A stretch of DNA of 64,000 nt, taken from Buttiauxella agrestis (GTDB lineage: Bacteria; Pseudomonadota; Gammaproteobacteria; Enterobacterales; Enterobacteriaceae). Shown here one piece after another: positions 1 to 9,910 of the stretch. Position numbers and translations under genes: made by a program. How positions within the stretch are numbered: position 1 is the stretch's first letter; the number at the start of each line of letters is the position of its first letter. The stretch is taken from positions 1,018,763 through 1,082,762 of the forward strand of contig NZ_UIGI01000001.1 of assembly GCF_900446255.1 (NCBI RefSeq), read 5' to 3'. The notes under the pieces are model-generated. The model saw only the letters and a list, made by a program, of their open reading frames with translations, did no database searches and had not been told where the DNA came from.

Positions 1-491
1 TAGGCGGGCGCGCAGGCCTTGAGAGCATCGACGATGAATTCTATGACCGCATCATGGACTTGAACGCGCGCTCGGCATTAATGATGACCAAATATGCGAT
101 TCCCCACCTGCGCGAATCGGCAAAAATCAGCGGTGAAACCGCCTCGGTCATCAGCACCGGTTCGATTGCAGGGCGCGAAGGCGGCGGCATTGGTGCAGGA
201 ATTTACGCAGCGTCAAAAGCCTGGTTGCACGATATTCATCGCAACTGGGTGAAAGAGTTCACCAAAGATCATATCCGCTTCAATATTGTCTCGCCGGGCA
301 CCATTGATACCGCGTTCCATGAGGATAAACCGCAGGAGTTGCGTGACAAGATTGCCGGGTCGATTGCGATGGGGCGCTTTGGGCGCAGTGAAGAGGTGGC
401 TCCGAGCTTCCTGTTCTTTGCATCTCATAAAATGAGCGGCTACATTACCGGCCAGATTTTAGATGTAAATGGCGGCCAGATGGCCCCTTAA
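1..491 (+). CDS. SDR-family oxidoreductase, 5' truncated by the window edge
   Basis: Reading frame open from base 3 to the TAA at 489-491, giving about 162 residues of the C-terminal part of a short-chain dehydrogenase/reductase. The catalytic Ser region (VISTGSIAG), the Tyr-x3-Lys pair (IYAASKA) and the C-terminal NGGQ segment are visible; the N-terminal glycine-rich NAD(P) motif lies outside the window. The family reduces keto/aldehyde groups with NAD(P)H in the cytoplasm. Next to a FadR-type regulator and a PL17-type lyase, the likely job is reduction of the unsaturated uronate (DEH) released from oligo-alginate. That role is inferred from context only. Confidence 0.85.
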   Translation, partial: GGRAGLESIDDEFYDRIMDLNARSALMMTKYAIPHLRESAKISGETASVISTGSIAGREGGGIGAGIYAASKAWLHDIHRNWVKEFTKDHIRFNIVSPGTIDTAFHEDKPQELRDKIAGSIAMGRFGRSEEVAPSFLFFASHKMSGYITGQILDVNGGQMAP

Positions 492-603
492 AGGTATCCG
501 CCATACTTCGGGTTGTAGCGGTACTGGCTGCAACTCGAATTATTTTGGCTACACGGTTTAGTGATACACTCATTTCCTTCCCTTTTTCAGGTATGACAAA
601 AGC

Positions 604-1299
604 ATGCAATTCACAACCATTGCTACTACGCAACGCGGTCTGGATGGACTTATTGCCAGCGACATCGCCCGCAAGATTCTTTCCGGGCAACTTTTGCCGG
701 GGGATATTTTGCCCAGCGAAGTGGAGCTTTGCGAGCAGCTCGGTGTGAGCCGCACGGCATTGCGTGAGGCGCTCAAACTAGTGTCATCGAAAGGGATGCT
801 TGAGTCTCGCCCGAAAGTGGGAACTCGTGTTCGTCCGCGTAATAACTGGAACATCCTGGATGTTCAGTTGCTCGAATGGATGAACGGCATGGAAGGCACG
901 CTGGAGATGTATCACCAGTTTCTCGAGTTCCGCCGCGTTATTGAGCCGCATGCGACACGCCTTGCCGCTTTGAATGCCACCAGCGAGCAGCGTATTGAGC
1001 TTTCTCGAGTACATGAAGAAATGTGCGCCGTGGCGAAGGACTTCGATCCCGATCGTTGGGTCGATGTGGACACGCGCTTCCACCGTGCGATTTTCCTGGC
1101 GTCCGGAAACTGCTTTTATGCCCCGTTTGGTAATGTGCTAACCACCGTGTTTAAGTGGTTTATTAGCCATTCGTCAAAAGAGGGCGGCATGTGTCTGGAA
1201 GACCATCACCGCATCTATCGCGCGATTATGATTGGCGACGGTGACGCCGCCTTTGAAGCCTCTTTAGCGTTGATGATGGCAAGTAAACATCGCTTATAA
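604..1299 (+). CDS. FadR-subfamily GntR transcriptional regulator (FCD domain)
   Basis: 231 residues. An N-terminal winged helix-turn-helix (about residues 12-80, with PSEVELCEQLGVSRTALREAL) is followed by an all-helical FCD ligand domain whose acidic/His metal-ligand pattern (D..H in DVDTRFHRAIF, later EDHHRIYRAI) is visible. Such proteins usually repress sugar-acid catabolic genes until the sugar acid binds. The gene follows the SDR gene by 112 bp on the same strand and overlaps the end of the convergent lyase gene by 6 bp. The 13-bp palindromes at 3423 and 3511 are the obvious candidate operators. No strong ribosome-binding site precedes ATG 604, so the start is moderately certain. Confidence 0.88.
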   Translation: MQFTTIATTQRGLDGLIASDIARKILSGQLLPGDILPSEVELCEQLGVSRTALREALKLVSSKGMLESRPKVGTRVRPRNNWNILDVQLLEWMNGMEGTLEMYHQFLEFRRVIEPHATRLAALNATSEQRIELSRVHEEMCAVAKDFDPDRWVDVDTRFHRAIFLASGNCFYAPFGNVLTTVFKWFISHSSKEGGMCLEDHHRIYRAIMIGDGDAAFEASLALMMASKHRL

Positions 1300-3402
1300 A
1301 GGCTGCACCGAGAACTGCCCACATCCTGGGCGGTTATCAACGCAGATTTCCAGCGCTTCACCTTCCACAAAATAAACCGCCACTTTAGTCTGGGCGGCAA
1401 TCTCGTGCTCCAGCACTTCAATACGTTTTACCTGCCCGCGCGCATTGCGCGAGGTTTCGCTGGCTTCATCAAAATAGCCGTGGCTTTCAATGGCGGTGGC
1501 AAATAGCATGTTGTCGCCATGAGTACGCCACAACCACGCTGGTTCAACACGTAAATTAAACTGCGGATCGCCAGCACCGGTCTGAGCAATAATCAGCTCG
1601 CCGCCCTGGGGTAACGCGCCCGTTGCGCTGTAAAAAGACTCGCCATCAAGCCAGGTCAGTTGCCCATTTTCACCTGCCGGAATCACTCCGCGAGCGCAAT
1701 CCCATAAATGCTGATAGCCGTGTTGCTCGCCTAATGGCTGCCATTTTGTAGCGTAATTCAGTGGCATAGAGGTGTTGATCAGCTGCCCGCGCCCGTGCAG
1801 GCAATAATCATACTGATGGTTATCGCTGCTGCTTAGACTGAATAGGTCGAGCACCAATGGTTTTTCGCACTGCGGCACATTGAGTAATAACACCGTGCGC
1901 TGCTGACTGACGCCGGGCCAGCCGTCGTCATAGCGCGCACTCATCCCCTGGCCATGCGGGTTATCGGTATTAAAGAAGTGCGTTTCGCCATGGTGCAAGG
2001 CGGCCTGGTTTTTATCGAAATTATGCTGGCAGCCTTCATCAACCACCACCGTGTTGTGGGCCACGGTTTGTTTGCAGTAGCTGTTGTTTTCGGGAATGTA
2101 GCGCCCGCCAAATTTCGGTTCGATATTGACCCAGCGACCGAAACCGTAATCACGTAAAAACTCGCGACCTCGATTAAACAGGCTCAGGTGCAAGCCGTCG
2201 AAATGGCCGTGGTTTAACGCCGAATGCATTCCGGCAATATTGCCGTGACCGCCCCAGTACAGCTGCGCCATATTGTCATCTTGCTGATTATCTCGCACAC
2301 GCAACACGCCGATGGCTCCACGCTCACCGTGCTTGCCATCACGAACTAACTGGCTTGGCCAGGGTGACGGCTGGGCTGGCGAGTTTTCCAGGTGCTCGCA
2401 AAGCGATAAAGCCCCAAGCCCCGGCCAAACGCAGGATTGCCAACGGGCCAACTCAGCCAGACGGGCATCCTCCCCATAATGCTGCCAGCACAAGCTGACG
2501 GCGATAACGGCTCCTTCATCGCGCAAGTCCATGGCTTTTGAGGCGTCATTTAAAGCCGGTAGCGTACCGTCGGGGAAGGCCAGCGCAAACAAGGTGTAGC
2601 AAGCGCGCTGAATAATACGCTGGTTATATTCCCAGATATTCAGTTCCGGCTGGCGACGAGAGATGGCTTCGGCGAGCAGGAGGAGAGGGCGCAGAGCAAA
2701 GCGCTGGTAATAAAGTCCTTCTATATAGTAACCGTCGCATGAAAAGAGTTGGTTAAGCTGCGCGAAGAAACCCCCAGTTTCGCTATCTCGCGCCAGGCCA
2801 TACAGCGAATCCAGCACCCATTCGTCATCACCTAGCACATACCCGCAAATCGCGACGGCCGCGACCGACCACATCCCATGGTTATGCACAATATCGAAGG
2901 TTGCAGCATGAGTATGTGTGGCGTCGTGCGCCATCAAACGTAGCAAATTGCTTTCAATATGTTGGATTTGCTCTGGGGTCGATTCAGTTTTTACACAGTG
3001 CCAGGCTTCAGCGGCATACAGCAAAAACATATGTTCGTTAAGTGTCTGGTGGAATAAACGCCCCGGCGGATTGGTGTCGTGGCTGATGGCATCACCCAAC
3101 TGCGGGTAGCGATCGGCATAGACGCAGAGAATCTGAATCACCCGTTCTTTGTAACGCGCATCCTGAGTAATGAGCCACAAACGCCCCGCCAGATTCATCA
3201 TCTGGTAATTCAGTTTGTGCTGAGTGTGTTCCGGCCCGCCACCTTCCCCATGCCCGGGAACCGACAGCGGCGCATTCAGCCATTGTTCAACTTGCTGTTG
3301 CTGGAGACGCAGGGTTTCACCCAGCAGAGTATTACGCGTCAAATGGGCGCGTAGCGCTGCGGCATCGTCGTTATCAATAAATAGCGGGGACCAGGTGGAC
3401 AT
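1294..3402 (-). CDS. Oligoalginate lyase-like protein (PL17 / heparinase II-III fold)
   Basis: 702 residues. An N-terminal helical toroid (about 60-330) precedes a C-terminal heparinase II/III-like beta-sandwich domain (about 360-620). Residues match the known PL17 active-site layout: Asn174-His175 in VHNHGMW, a Tyr near 231-232 in EGLYYQRFA, and His400 in the HGHFDGLHLS segment. PL17 enzymes split short alginate oligomers exolytically into unsaturated uronate monomers. There is no signal peptide, so it should act in the cytoplasm on imported oligomers. An AGAGAAGG ribosome-binding site lies just upstream of ATG 3402. It ends in a 6-bp convergent overlap with the FCD regulator. The substrate could be another uronate polymer. 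Confidence 0.82.
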   Translation of the reverse strand: MSTWSPLFIDNDDAAALRAHLTRNTLLGETLRLQQQQVEQWLNAPLSVPGHGEGGGPEHTQHKLNYQMMNLAGRLWLITQDARYKERVIQILCVYADRYPQLGDAISHDTNPPGRLFHQTLNEHMFLLYAAEAWHCVKTESTPEQIQHIESNLLRLMAHDATHTHAATFDIVHNHGMWSVAAVAICGYVLGDDEWVLDSLYGLARDSETGGFFAQLNQLFSCDGYYIEGLYYQRFALRPLLLLAEAISRRQPELNIWEYNQRIIQRACYTLFALAFPDGTLPALNDASKAMDLRDEGAVIAVSLCWQHYGEDARLAELARWQSCVWPGLGALSLCEHLENSPAQPSPWPSQLVRDGKHGERGAIGVLRVRDNQQDDNMAQLYWGGHGNIAGMHSALNHGHFDGLHLSLFNRGREFLRDYGFGRWVNIEPKFGGRYIPENNSYCKQTVAHNTVVVDEGCQHNFDKNQAALHHGETHFFNTDNPHGQGMSARYDDGWPGVSQQRTVLLLNVPQCEKPLVLDLFSLSSSDNHQYDYCLHGRGQLINTSMPLNYATKWQPLGEQHGYQHLWDCARGVIPAGENGQLTWLDGESFYSATGALPQGGELIIAQTGAGDPQFNLRVEPAWLWRTHGDNMLFATAIESHGYFDEASETSRNARGQVKRIEVLEHEIAAQTKVAVYFVEGEALEICVDNRPGCGQFSVQPL

Positions 3403-3422
3403 AGCCTTCTCTCTGACACTTA

Positions 3423-3435
3423 TTAGTATGACTAT
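3423..3435. promoter_or_regulatory. Candidate GntR/FadR-type operator, site 1
   Basis: TTAGT-ATG-ACTAT is a 5-3-5 near-palindrome with one mismatch, 20 bp upstream of the lyase ATG. It matches the exact palindrome at 3511-3523, 88 bp away centre to centre. The 5-3-5 form suits winged-helix GntR regulators; assignment to the adjacent FCD regulator is inferred. Confidence 0.5.
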
Positions 3436-3510
3436 TTAAGTTTCGGATACCGGGTTATGTCCAGAATGAAAGGCGAAATGAGTCGGGCGGGTCACAAAAT
3501 TGTGTTTTTA

Positions 3511-3523
3511 TTAGTCATACTAA
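3511..3523. promoter_or_regulatory. Candidate GntR/FadR-type operator, site 2
   Basis: TTAGT-CAT-ACTAA is a perfect 5-3-5 palindrome in the interval between the lyase gene and iap. It pairs with the near-identical site at 3423. A weaker relative (TTAGT-GAT-ACACT) sits at 558-570, in front of the regulator gene itself, as expected for autoregulation. Confidence 0.55.
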
Positions 3524-3525
3524 AT

Positions 3526-3553
3526 GGCCGGGGTTCGTGGCTCCGGCCCTTTT
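3526..3553. terminator. GC-rich hairpin downstream of iap
   Basis: GGCCGG pairs with CCGGCC at 3543-3548 around a short loop, followed on the plus strand by CTTTT. It lies just past the iap stop codon, but the T-run is on the opposite strand from iap, so function as an iap terminator is uncertain. Confidence 0.4.
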
Positions 3554-3565
3554 AAATTTGCAGGG

Positions 3566-4606
3566 TTATTGCTTCGCTTTCGCCAACTCTTTTACCAGCG
3601 GCAACAGCACGCGTACCACATCATGACTGCGTTTTTCGATACGATGCGGGAGCCATTTATCCAGGTACTGTTGGTTATCAATCAGGGCGTTATGCCAACT
3701 GGTTCCATCCGGGAAGGCTTTGCTCTTCGGGCGTTGCTGATAACCATCTTTTTTGCCCAGCGACCAGTTCGTTGCTTCAACATAAAGCACCGGAATTCCA
3801 GCCTCGTCAAAGACGTTGGTATCGCTGCAACAGCCGGTGCCTTTTGGATAAGCAGCATTCAGCCCCGGATTCGTAGTGGCCTGAACGCCAAACTTATGTG
3901 CCAGTTTTAACGCCCGATCGCGCGTTAATTTGCTGACCGCAGTCGGCGTTGATTTCCCGCTATTGAAGTAGAGTTTGTCGCCGACAATTAAGTTATCGAG
4001 ATTGATCACCAGCAGCGTGTTTTTCTTCTCACGGGCCGTCATGCGTTTGAGTATATCTTCCGCGCCCAGCGTGCCAATTTCTTCACCGCTGGTGGCGATA
4101 AAACGAATGCCATAACGGGTTGGGATCTCTTTCATGCGGGCAGCAAGTTCGAGCATCACACCTAAACCAGACGCGTTGTCATCCACACCTTGAAGTGTTA
4201 ATCCGCCAAGATTGTTATTCACATCGTTATCGCTGAGCGGAGAATAGGTATCGAGATGCGCCATAATGATGATTTGCTGCGGATCAACACCCTCGCGGGC
4301 AGCAATGACCGAACTGGCGCTCACGTTATGCCAACTCTGATGACCGTCTTTGGTGGTGTAAAGATAGCGGGTATTAAAGCGGCGAATATCGCTTTGGTAG
4401 CCAAGCTGGCTAAATTGCTGCTTGAGGTAATCCGCCGCTAACATTTCCGAAGGACTGCCCGTCATGCGCCCTGGGAATACCGTCGCAATGTGGCGTGTTT
4501 GTTGACTGGCCATTTCGCCAATTGGCGAGTGACTTGCTAATGCTGGCAAAGTACAGCAAATGCTTAGCGCCAGGCTGGTCAGCGAGTGGCGCAATGCGGA
4601 AAACAT
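3566..4606 (-). CDS. iap: Periplasmic M28 aminopeptidase (alkaline phosphatase isozyme conversion protein)
   Basis: 346 residues, about the family's usual length. A cleavable signal peptide (cut near LPALA, residue 24) exports it to the periplasm. The M28 zinc-peptidase core shows metal ligands His117 and Asp119 (MAHLDTY), Asp143 (GVDDNASG) and the Glu175-Glu176 catalytic/ligand pair (SGEEIG). In E. coli Iap removes the N-terminal Arg of alkaline phosphatase subunits. Divergent from cysD across 268 bp. In E. coli K-12 and relatives CRISPR arrays and cas genes border iap; none is present here. Confidence 0.93.
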   Translation of the reverse strand: MFSALRHSLTSLALSICCTLPALASHSPIGEMASQQTRHIATVFPGRMTGSPSEMLAADYLKQQFSQLGYQSDIRRFNTRYLYTTKDGHQSWHNVSASSVIAAREGVDPQQIIIMAHLDTYSPLSDNDVNNNLGGLTLQGVDDNASGLGVMLELAARMKEIPTRYGIRFIATSGEEIGTLGAEDILKRMTAREKKNTLLVINLDNLIVGDKLYFNSGKSTPTAVSKLTRDRALKLAHKFGVQATTNPGLNAAYPKGTGCCSDTNVFDEAGIPVLYVEATNWSLGKKDGYQQRPKSKAFPDGTSWHNALIDNQQYLDKWLPHRIEKRSHDVVRVLLPLVKELAKAKQ

Positions 4607-4874
4607 AGTGGGTCCCTTTCAAAGAGAAAAATTTTTGCCCGCGTAGTATGAAACTGTGATGGGCGTTACACAATTTCAATTGCTCTGAAAGCCGCATTAT
4701 CTCGTGGGTAAAGCACATTTTGTGATTTGCATTTCCACGGCGTTATTCCTTTGTGGAACTACTCATTCCAATTCGTAATTTCATAACAAATAAACCTCAG
4801 CCGTATAGTCCCCTAATGAATTTTTAAACGGTGGGCCATGACCCTCCGTACTAAACCTCGGTTAAGGGAAGGTT

Positions 4875-5783
4875 ATGGACCAGAAACGACTTACTCACTT
4901 ACGGCAACTGGAGGCGGAAAGCATCCATATCATCCGTGAGGTCGCCGCCGAATTTGCTAATCCGGTGATGATGTATTCCATCGGCAAAGACTCCTCGGTG
5001 ATGTTGCATTTGGCCCGTAAAGCCTTCTACCCAGGCACGCTTCCATTCCCGCTGCTGCATGTTGATACCGGCTGGAAATTCCGCGAGATGTACGATTTCC
5101 GTGACCGCACCGCGAAGAACTACGGTTTTGAGCTGCTGGTGCATAAAAATCCGGAAGGCGTGGCGATGGGGATTAACCCGTTCGTGCACGGTAGCGCTAA
5201 ACATACCGACATCATGAAAACCGAAGGGCTGAAACAGGCGCTGAGTAAGTACGGGTTTGATGCCGCCTTTGGCGGCGCGCGTCGTGATGAAGAGAAATCT
5301 CGTGCGAAAGAACGTATCTATTCTTTCCGTGACCGTTTCCACCGCTGGGATCCTAAAAACCAGCGTCCTGAACTATGGCACAACTACAACGGCCAGATTA
5401 ACAAAGGCGAGAGCATTCGCGTGTTCCCACTTTCTAACTGGACCGAGCTGGATATCTGGCAGTACATCTTCCTGGAAAATATCGAAATCGTTCCGCTGTA
5501 TCTGGCCGCACCGCGCCCTGTGCTTGAGCGTGATGGCATGCTGTTGATGGTGGATGATGACCGCATCGATTTACAACCTGGCGAAGTGATTGAGCAGAAA
5601 ATGGTGCGCTTCCGTACCCTGGGCTGCTGGCCGCTGACCGGTGCCGTTGAGTCCGAAGCGCAGACGCTGCCGGAAATCATCGAAGAGATGCTGGTTTCGA
5701 CCACCAGTGAACGTCAAGGGCGGGCAATTGACCGCGACCAGGCAGGCTCCATGGAGCTTAAAAAACGCCAGGGTTATTTCTAA
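4875..5783 (+). CDS. cysD: Sulfate adenylyltransferase subunit 2
   Basis: 302 residues, same length as E. coli CysD. The ATP-pyrophosphatase P-loop ([12 protein letters not shown], about 36-47) and the [16 protein letters not shown] segment typical of the CysD/PAPS-reductase family are present. With CysN it makes adenosine 5'-phosphosulfate from ATP and sulfate in the cytoplasm, the first activation step of assimilation. ATG 4875 is preceded by GGGAAGG. First gene of a tight cysDNC operon, 11 bp from cysN. CysB control is expected from the family, but no CysB site was delimited in the 4607-4874 interval. Confidence 0.97.
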   Translation: MDQKRLTHLRQLEAESIHIIREVAAEFANPVMMYSIGKDSSVMLHLARKAFYPGTLPFPLLHVDTGWKFREMYDFRDRTAKNYGFELLVHKNPEGVAMGINPFVHGSAKHTDIMKTEGLKQALSKYGFDAAFGGARRDEEKSRAKERIYSFRDRFHRWDPKNQRPELWHNYNGQINKGESIRVFPLSNWTELDIWQYIFLENIEIVPLYLAAPRPVLERDGMLLMVDDDRIDLQPGEVIEQKMVRFRTLGCWPLTGAVESEAQTLPEIIEEMLVSTTSERQGRAIDRDQAGSMELKKRQGYF

Positions 5784-5794
5784 GGAGCCGCCAG

Positions 5795-7222
5795 ATGAAC
5801 ACCACTATTGCACAACAAATTGCGGATGAAGGCGGCGTTGAAGCCTATCTGCACGCGCAACAACATAAAAGCCTGCTGCGTTTCCTGACCTGCGGCAGCG
5901 TCGATGACGGCAAAAGTACCCTGATTGGCCGCCTGCTGCATGACACTCGCCAGATTTATGAAGATCAACTTTCTTCCCTGCATACCGACAGCAAACGTCA
6001 CGGTACGCAGGGTGAAAAACTGGATCTGGCCTTGTTGGTGGATGGTCTGCAAGCCGAGCGCGAGCAGGGCATTACTATCGACGTGGCATACCGTTATTTC
6101 TCGACGGAAAAACGTAAGTTTATTATTGCCGATACGCCGGGGCATGAGCAGTACACCCGTAATATGGCGACCGGAGCATCCACCTGTGAGCTGGCGATCC
6201 TGTTGATCGATGCACGCAAAAGCGTGCTGGATCAAACGCGTCGCCACAGTTTTATCTCCACGCTGCTGGGGATCAAACATCTGGTGGTCGCGGTGAACAA
6301 AATGGATCTGGTGGATTACAGCGAAGAAAGATTTGAGCAGATCAAACAGGATTATCTGACTTTTGCTGAACAGCTTCCGGCGGATCTGGATATTCGTTTT
6401 GTACCGCTTTCGGCCCTCGAAGGCGACAACGTGGCGACCCAAAGTGCCAGCATGCCGTGGTATACCGGTCCTACTCTGCTTGAGCTGCTCGAAACGGTAG
6501 AAGTGAAACGTATCGTGGAGCAACAGCCAATGCGTTTCCCGGTTCAGTATGTGAACCGCCCGAATCTCGATTTCCGTGGTTATGCCGGGACGCTGGCTTC
6601 AGGCATTGTTAACGTCGGGCAGCGGGTAAAAGTTCTGCCATCGGGCGTTGAGTCAACCATTGCGCGAATCGTCACTTTTGATGGAGATTTGCAACAAGCC
6701 GCTGCGGGCGAAGCGATTACGCTGGTGCTGAAAGATGAAATCGACATCAGCCGCGGGGATTTGCTGGTGGATGCTGCCGACGCACAGCCTGCAGTACAGA
6801 CAGCGAAAGTCGATGTGGTGTGGATGGCGGAGCAACCGCTGGTGCCGGGCCAAAGCTATGACATCAAAGTGGCCGGGAAGAAAACCCGCGCTCGCGTGGA
6901 TAACATTCATTATCAGGTTGAAATTAACAGCCTGACCCAGCGCGTGGTGGATACCCTGCCGCTCAACGGTATCGGTCTGGTGGATTTGACCTTTGACGAA
7001 CCGTTGGTACTGGATAAATACCAGGAAAACCCGGTGACTGGCGGGCTGATTTTCATCGACCGATTGACCAACGTGACGGTGGGTGCCGGAATGGTGCGTG
7101 AGCCGCAAGAAGAGGTGTATCAGGAACCTTCTGCGTTTAGCGCGTTTGAGCTGGAACTGAATGCGCTGGTTCGTCGTCATTTCCCACACTGGGGCGCACG
7201 TGATTTGCTGGGAGGCAAATAA
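5795..7222 (+). CDS. cysN: Sulfate adenylyltransferase GTPase subunit 1
   Basis: 475 residues. A translational GTPase of the EF-Tu class: G1 GSVDDGKST (about 34-42), G3 DTPGHEQY, G4 NKMD, followed by two beta-barrel domains. GTP hydrolysis drives sulfate adenylylation by CysD. Its stop codon overlaps the cysC start (TAATG), implying translational coupling. The absence of a C-terminal kinase domain shows it is the separate CysN form rather than the CysNC fusion. Confidence 0.97.
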   Translation: MNTTIAQQIADEGGVEAYLHAQQHKSLLRFLTCGSVDDGKSTLIGRLLHDTRQIYEDQLSSLHTDSKRHGTQGEKLDLALLVDGLQAEREQGITIDVAYRYFSTEKRKFIIADTPGHEQYTRNMATGASTCELAILLIDARKSVLDQTRRHSFISTLLGIKHLVVAVNKMDLVDYSEERFEQIKQDYLTFAEQLPADLDIRFVPLSALEGDNVATQSASMPWYTGPTLLELLETVEVKRIVEQQPMRFPVQYVNRPNLDFRGYAGTLASGIVNVGQRVKVLPSGVESTIARIVTFDGDLQQAAAGEAITLVLKDEIDISRGDLLVDAADAQPAVQTAKVDVVWMAEQPLVPGQSYDIKVAGKKTRARVDNIHYQVEINSLTQRVVDTLPLNGIGLVDLTFDEPLVLDKYQENPVTGGLIFIDRLTNVTVGAGMVREPQEEVYQEPSAFSAFELELNALVRRHFPHWGARDLLGGK

Positions 7223-7827
7223 TGGCTGAGCACGACGAAAACGTCGTCTGGCATGCGCATCCGGTAACGGTTGAGCAGCGTGAGAAACTTCATCAGCACC
7301 GGGGCGCGGTGCTGTGGTTTACCGGGCTTTCCGGCTCGGGTAAATCGACCATTGCAGGTGCGCTGGAAGAGGCGTTACACAAACTTGGCGTCAGCACTTA
7401 TTTGCTGGATGGCGATAATGTGCGCCACGGTCTGTGCAGCGATCTGGGCTTTAGTGATGCAGATCGTAAAGAAAACATCCGCCGCGTGGGTGAAGTTGCC
7501 AGGCTAATGGCCGATGCGGGGCTGGTGGTGCTGACCGCGTTTATTTCACCTCATCGAGCAGAACGCCAGATGGTGCGCGAGCTTGTCGGGGAAGGGCGGT
7601 TTATTGAAGTGTTTGTTGATACACCACTTTCTATTTGCGAAGCGCGTGACCCGAAAGGTTTGTACAAAAAAGCCCGTGCTGATGAGTTGCGTAATTTTAC
7701 TGGAATTGACTCGGTTTACGAGGCTCCAGAGAACCCGGAAATACACTTAGGCGGCGAACAATTAGTAACAAATTTGATTGCGCAATTATTAGACCTGTTG
7801 CGGCGTGACGTTATTATCAAAACCTAA
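7222..7827 (+). CDS. cysC: Adenylyl-sulfate kinase
   Basis: 201 residues. The P-loop GLSGSGKST lies at about 35-43, followed by the [10 protein letters not shown] substrate motif and the APS-kinase lid region. It phosphorylates APS to PAPS. The start overlaps the cysN stop by one base; third gene of the operon. Length and motifs match E. coli CysC. Confidence 0.97.
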   Translation: MAEHDENVVWHAHPVTVEQREKLHQHRGAVLWFTGLSGSGKSTIAGALEEALHKLGVSTYLLDGDNVRHGLCSDLGFSDADRKENIRRVGEVARLMADAGLVVLTAFISPHRAERQMVRELVGEGRFIEVFVDTPLSICEARDPKGLYKKARADELRNFTGIDSVYEAPENPEIHLGGEQLVTNLIAQLLDLLRRDVIIKT

Positions 7828-7878
7828 GACATTGCCAGGATTGTTTCGTACCTGGCTTGCAGGGTTTATGGATTCGTT

Positions 7879-8202
7879 ATGCGCAATAGTACCAATATCG
7901 CTATTACATCGGCTGAAGCAAGCCCTGGCACCGAAGAGACGACCTGGTCATTGGCCGGGGCGTTTATCGGTTTTTTGTCGTGGCTATTGGCGCTGGGCAT
8001 TCCGTTCCTGGTTTACGGCCCTAACACCCTGTTTTTCTTCCTCTATACTTGGCCATTCTTCCTTGCGCTCCTCCCTGTTGCGGTGGTGGTAGGGATTGCC
8101 TTGTACTCTTTGTTGCGCGGACGCGTGGTATATAGCTGCGCGGCGACGGTGCTGGCCGTGGCACTCATGTTCGGCATTCTATTCTTGTGGCTGATGGGTT
8201 AG
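7879..8202 (+). CDS. ygbE: Small inner-membrane protein YgbE (DUF3561)
   Basis: 107 residues with a polar N-terminus (about 1-24) and three hydrophobic segments (about 25-45, 50-73 and 84-105), consistent with an inner-membrane protein. It lies between cysC and ftsB exactly as ygbE does in E. coli. Molecular function is unknown. Only 51 bp separate it from cysC, so cotranscription is likely. Confidence 0.9.
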   Translation: MRNSTNIAITSAEASPGTEETTWSLAGAFIGFLSWLLALGIPFLVYGPNTLFFFLYTWPFFLALLPVAVVVGIALYSLLRGRVVYSCAATVLAVALMFGILFLWLMG

Positions 8203-8385
8203 CCGTAAATATTTACCAAACCGTAACAGACTATTTATGACCGCAAGTTCGCTAACTCGCCTCCAAACGCGCATGTTGCCGCTATCTGTGATAAATTCTG
8301 CCGCAAATACGAGGGGCCATTTTGGGCCCAGAGCGAAGCTCGATAAAATTTTGTGCGATGATTGTGCCGTTTTTCAGGGGGCAGG

Positions 8386-8700
8386 ATGGGTAAACTAACG
8401 TTGCTGTTACTGGCTTTGTTGGTCTGGTTGCAGTATTCGCTGTGGTTTGGAAAAAACGGCGTACATGATTACACGCGTGTGAACGACGATGTTACCGCTC
8501 AGCAGGCGACGAACGCCAAGCTCAAGGCGCGTAACGATCAGCTGTTCGCTGAAATTGACGATCTTAATGGCGGCCAGGAAGCCATTGAAGAGCGTGCGCG
8601 TAACGAACTCAGCATGACCAAACCGGGTGAAACTTTCTACCGCCTGGTACCCGATAGCTCTAAGCGCTTAGGCAACACTGCCGGGCAGAACAATCGATAA
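8386..8700 (+). CDS. ftsB: Cell division protein FtsB
   Basis: 104 residues from ATG 8386, chosen over an upstream in-frame ATG (8362) because a purine-rich GGGGCAGG ribosome-binding site precedes it and because [12 protein letters not shown] is the normal FtsB start. One membrane segment (about 4-21) is followed by a periplasmic coiled coil (about 30-70). FtsB joins FtsL and FtsQ in the divisome and helps switch on septal peptidoglycan synthesis. It heads the ftsB-ispD-ispF-truD series. Confidence 0.95.
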   Translation: MGKLTLLLLALLVWLQYSLWFGKNGVHDYTRVNDDVTAQQATNAKLKARNDQLFAEIDDLNGGQEAIEERARNELSMTKPGETFYRLVPDSSKRLGNTAGQNNR

Positions 8701-8720
8701 TCAAGCGTAAGTGAATCTAC

Positions 8721-9431
8721 ATGGCAGACTCCTCCCCGGACGTAATTGCCGTGGTGCCGGCAGCAGGTATCGGCAGCCGCATGCAAACGGAATGTCCTAA
8801 GCAATATTTAAAAATCGGCAATAAAACTATTCTTGAACACGCGGTGGCAAGCCTGATGGCCCATCCACGCGTGGCTCATGTCATTATCGCCATTAGCCCA
8901 ACCGACAACTGGTTTGCCTCTTTGCCTCTTGCTTCACACCCAGATGTGACGGTCATTGAGGGCGGAGCGCAACGTGCTGATTCCGTGCTTGCCGGGCTAA
9001 ACGTGGTGCAGGGCGCACAATGGGTGCTGGTACATGATGCGGCGCGCCCATGCTTGCATCAGGATGATTTAGCGCGTTTATTAGCGATAACGGAAACCAG
9101 CAAAATTGGCGGTATTCTGGCTGCACCCGTGCGCGACACCATGAAACGCGGCGAGCCGGGTAAAAACCTGATAGCCCATACCGTCGATCGCGAAGACCTC
9201 TGGCATGCTTTAACGCCACAACTGTTCCCGCTGGAATTGCTGCGAACCTGCTTGCAGCGCGCACTCGATGAACATGCCTCGATTACAGATGAAGCCTCAG
9301 CGCTTGAGTATTGTGGCTTCCATCCCGAATTAATTAGCGCCCGCGCCGATAATATAAAAGTGACTCGTCCTGAAGACCTGGCGTTGGCGGAGTTTTACCT
9401 CACGCGGTTAACCCAAACGGAGACTGAATAA
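8721..9431 (+). CDS. ispD: 2-C-methyl-D-erythritol 4-phosphate cytidylyltransferase
   Basis: 236 residues. The nucleotidyltransferase signature [17 protein letters not shown] lies near the N-terminus, followed by VHDAARPC and a Thr/Asp-rich substrate segment. It couples CTP to MEP in the non-mevalonate isoprenoid pathway. The stop overlaps the ispF start by one base (TAATG), so the two pathway enzymes are translated together. Confidence 0.97.
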   Translation: MADSSPDVIAVVPAAGIGSRMQTECPKQYLKIGNKTILEHAVASLMAHPRVAHVIIAISPTDNWFASLPLASHPDVTVIEGGAQRADSVLAGLNVVQGAQWVLVHDAARPCLHQDDLARLLAITETSKIGGILAAPVRDTMKRGEPGKNLIAHTVDREDLWHALTPQLFPLELLRTCLQRALDEHASITDEASALEYCGFHPELISARADNIKVTRPEDLALAEFYLTRLTQTETE

Positions 9432-9910
9432 TGCGTATTGGACATGGTTTTGATGTACACGCCTTTGGTGGAGAAGGCCCGATTATCATTGGTGGCGTAC
9501 GTGTACCGTTCGAAAAGGGGCTGCTCGCTCACTCTGATGGTGATGTCGCGCTGCACGCATTAACAGATGCTTTGTTGGGGGCGGCGGCTTTAGGGGATAT
9601 CGGTAAATTATTCCCGGATACTGACCCGGCGTTTAAAGGCGCTGATAGCCGCGAGTTGCTGCGTGAAGCGTGGCGTCGCATTCAGGCTAAAGGTTTCACC
9701 CTGGGTAACGTCGATGTGACCATCATTGCGCAGGCGCCAAAAATGGCACCACATATCCCCCAGATGCGCGTGTTTATTGCCGAAGATCTCGGTTGCCATA
9801 TGGATGATGTGAACGTGAAAGCCACCACCACCGAAAAGCTGGGCTTTACCGGTCGTGGCGAAGGTATTGCGTGTGAAGCGGTCGCTCTGCTGCATAAGGC
9901 GCGTAAATAA
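9431..9910 (+). CDS. ispF: 2-C-methyl-D-erythritol 2,4-cyclodiphosphate synthase
   Basis: 159 residues. Zinc ligands are visible in GHGFDVHAF (Asp8, His10) and in the [11 protein letters not shown] segment (His42). It cyclises CDP-ME 2-phosphate to MEcPP. One-base overlaps join it to ispD upstream and to truD downstream. Confidence 0.97.
   Translation: MRIGHGFDVHAFGGEGPIIIGGVRVPFEKGLLAHSDGDVALHALTDALLGAAALGDIGKLFPDTDPAFKGADSRELLREAWRRIQAKGFTLGNVDVTIIAQAPKMAPHIPQMRVFIAEDLGCHMDDVNVKATTTEKLGFTGRGEGIACEAVALLHKARK

Noticed and set aside
3403-4874. CRISPR array next to iap
   Set aside because: No regularly spaced repeats found in the interval.
5780-6523. Open frame antisense to cysN
   Set aside because: Mirror of cysN codon usage, no family match.
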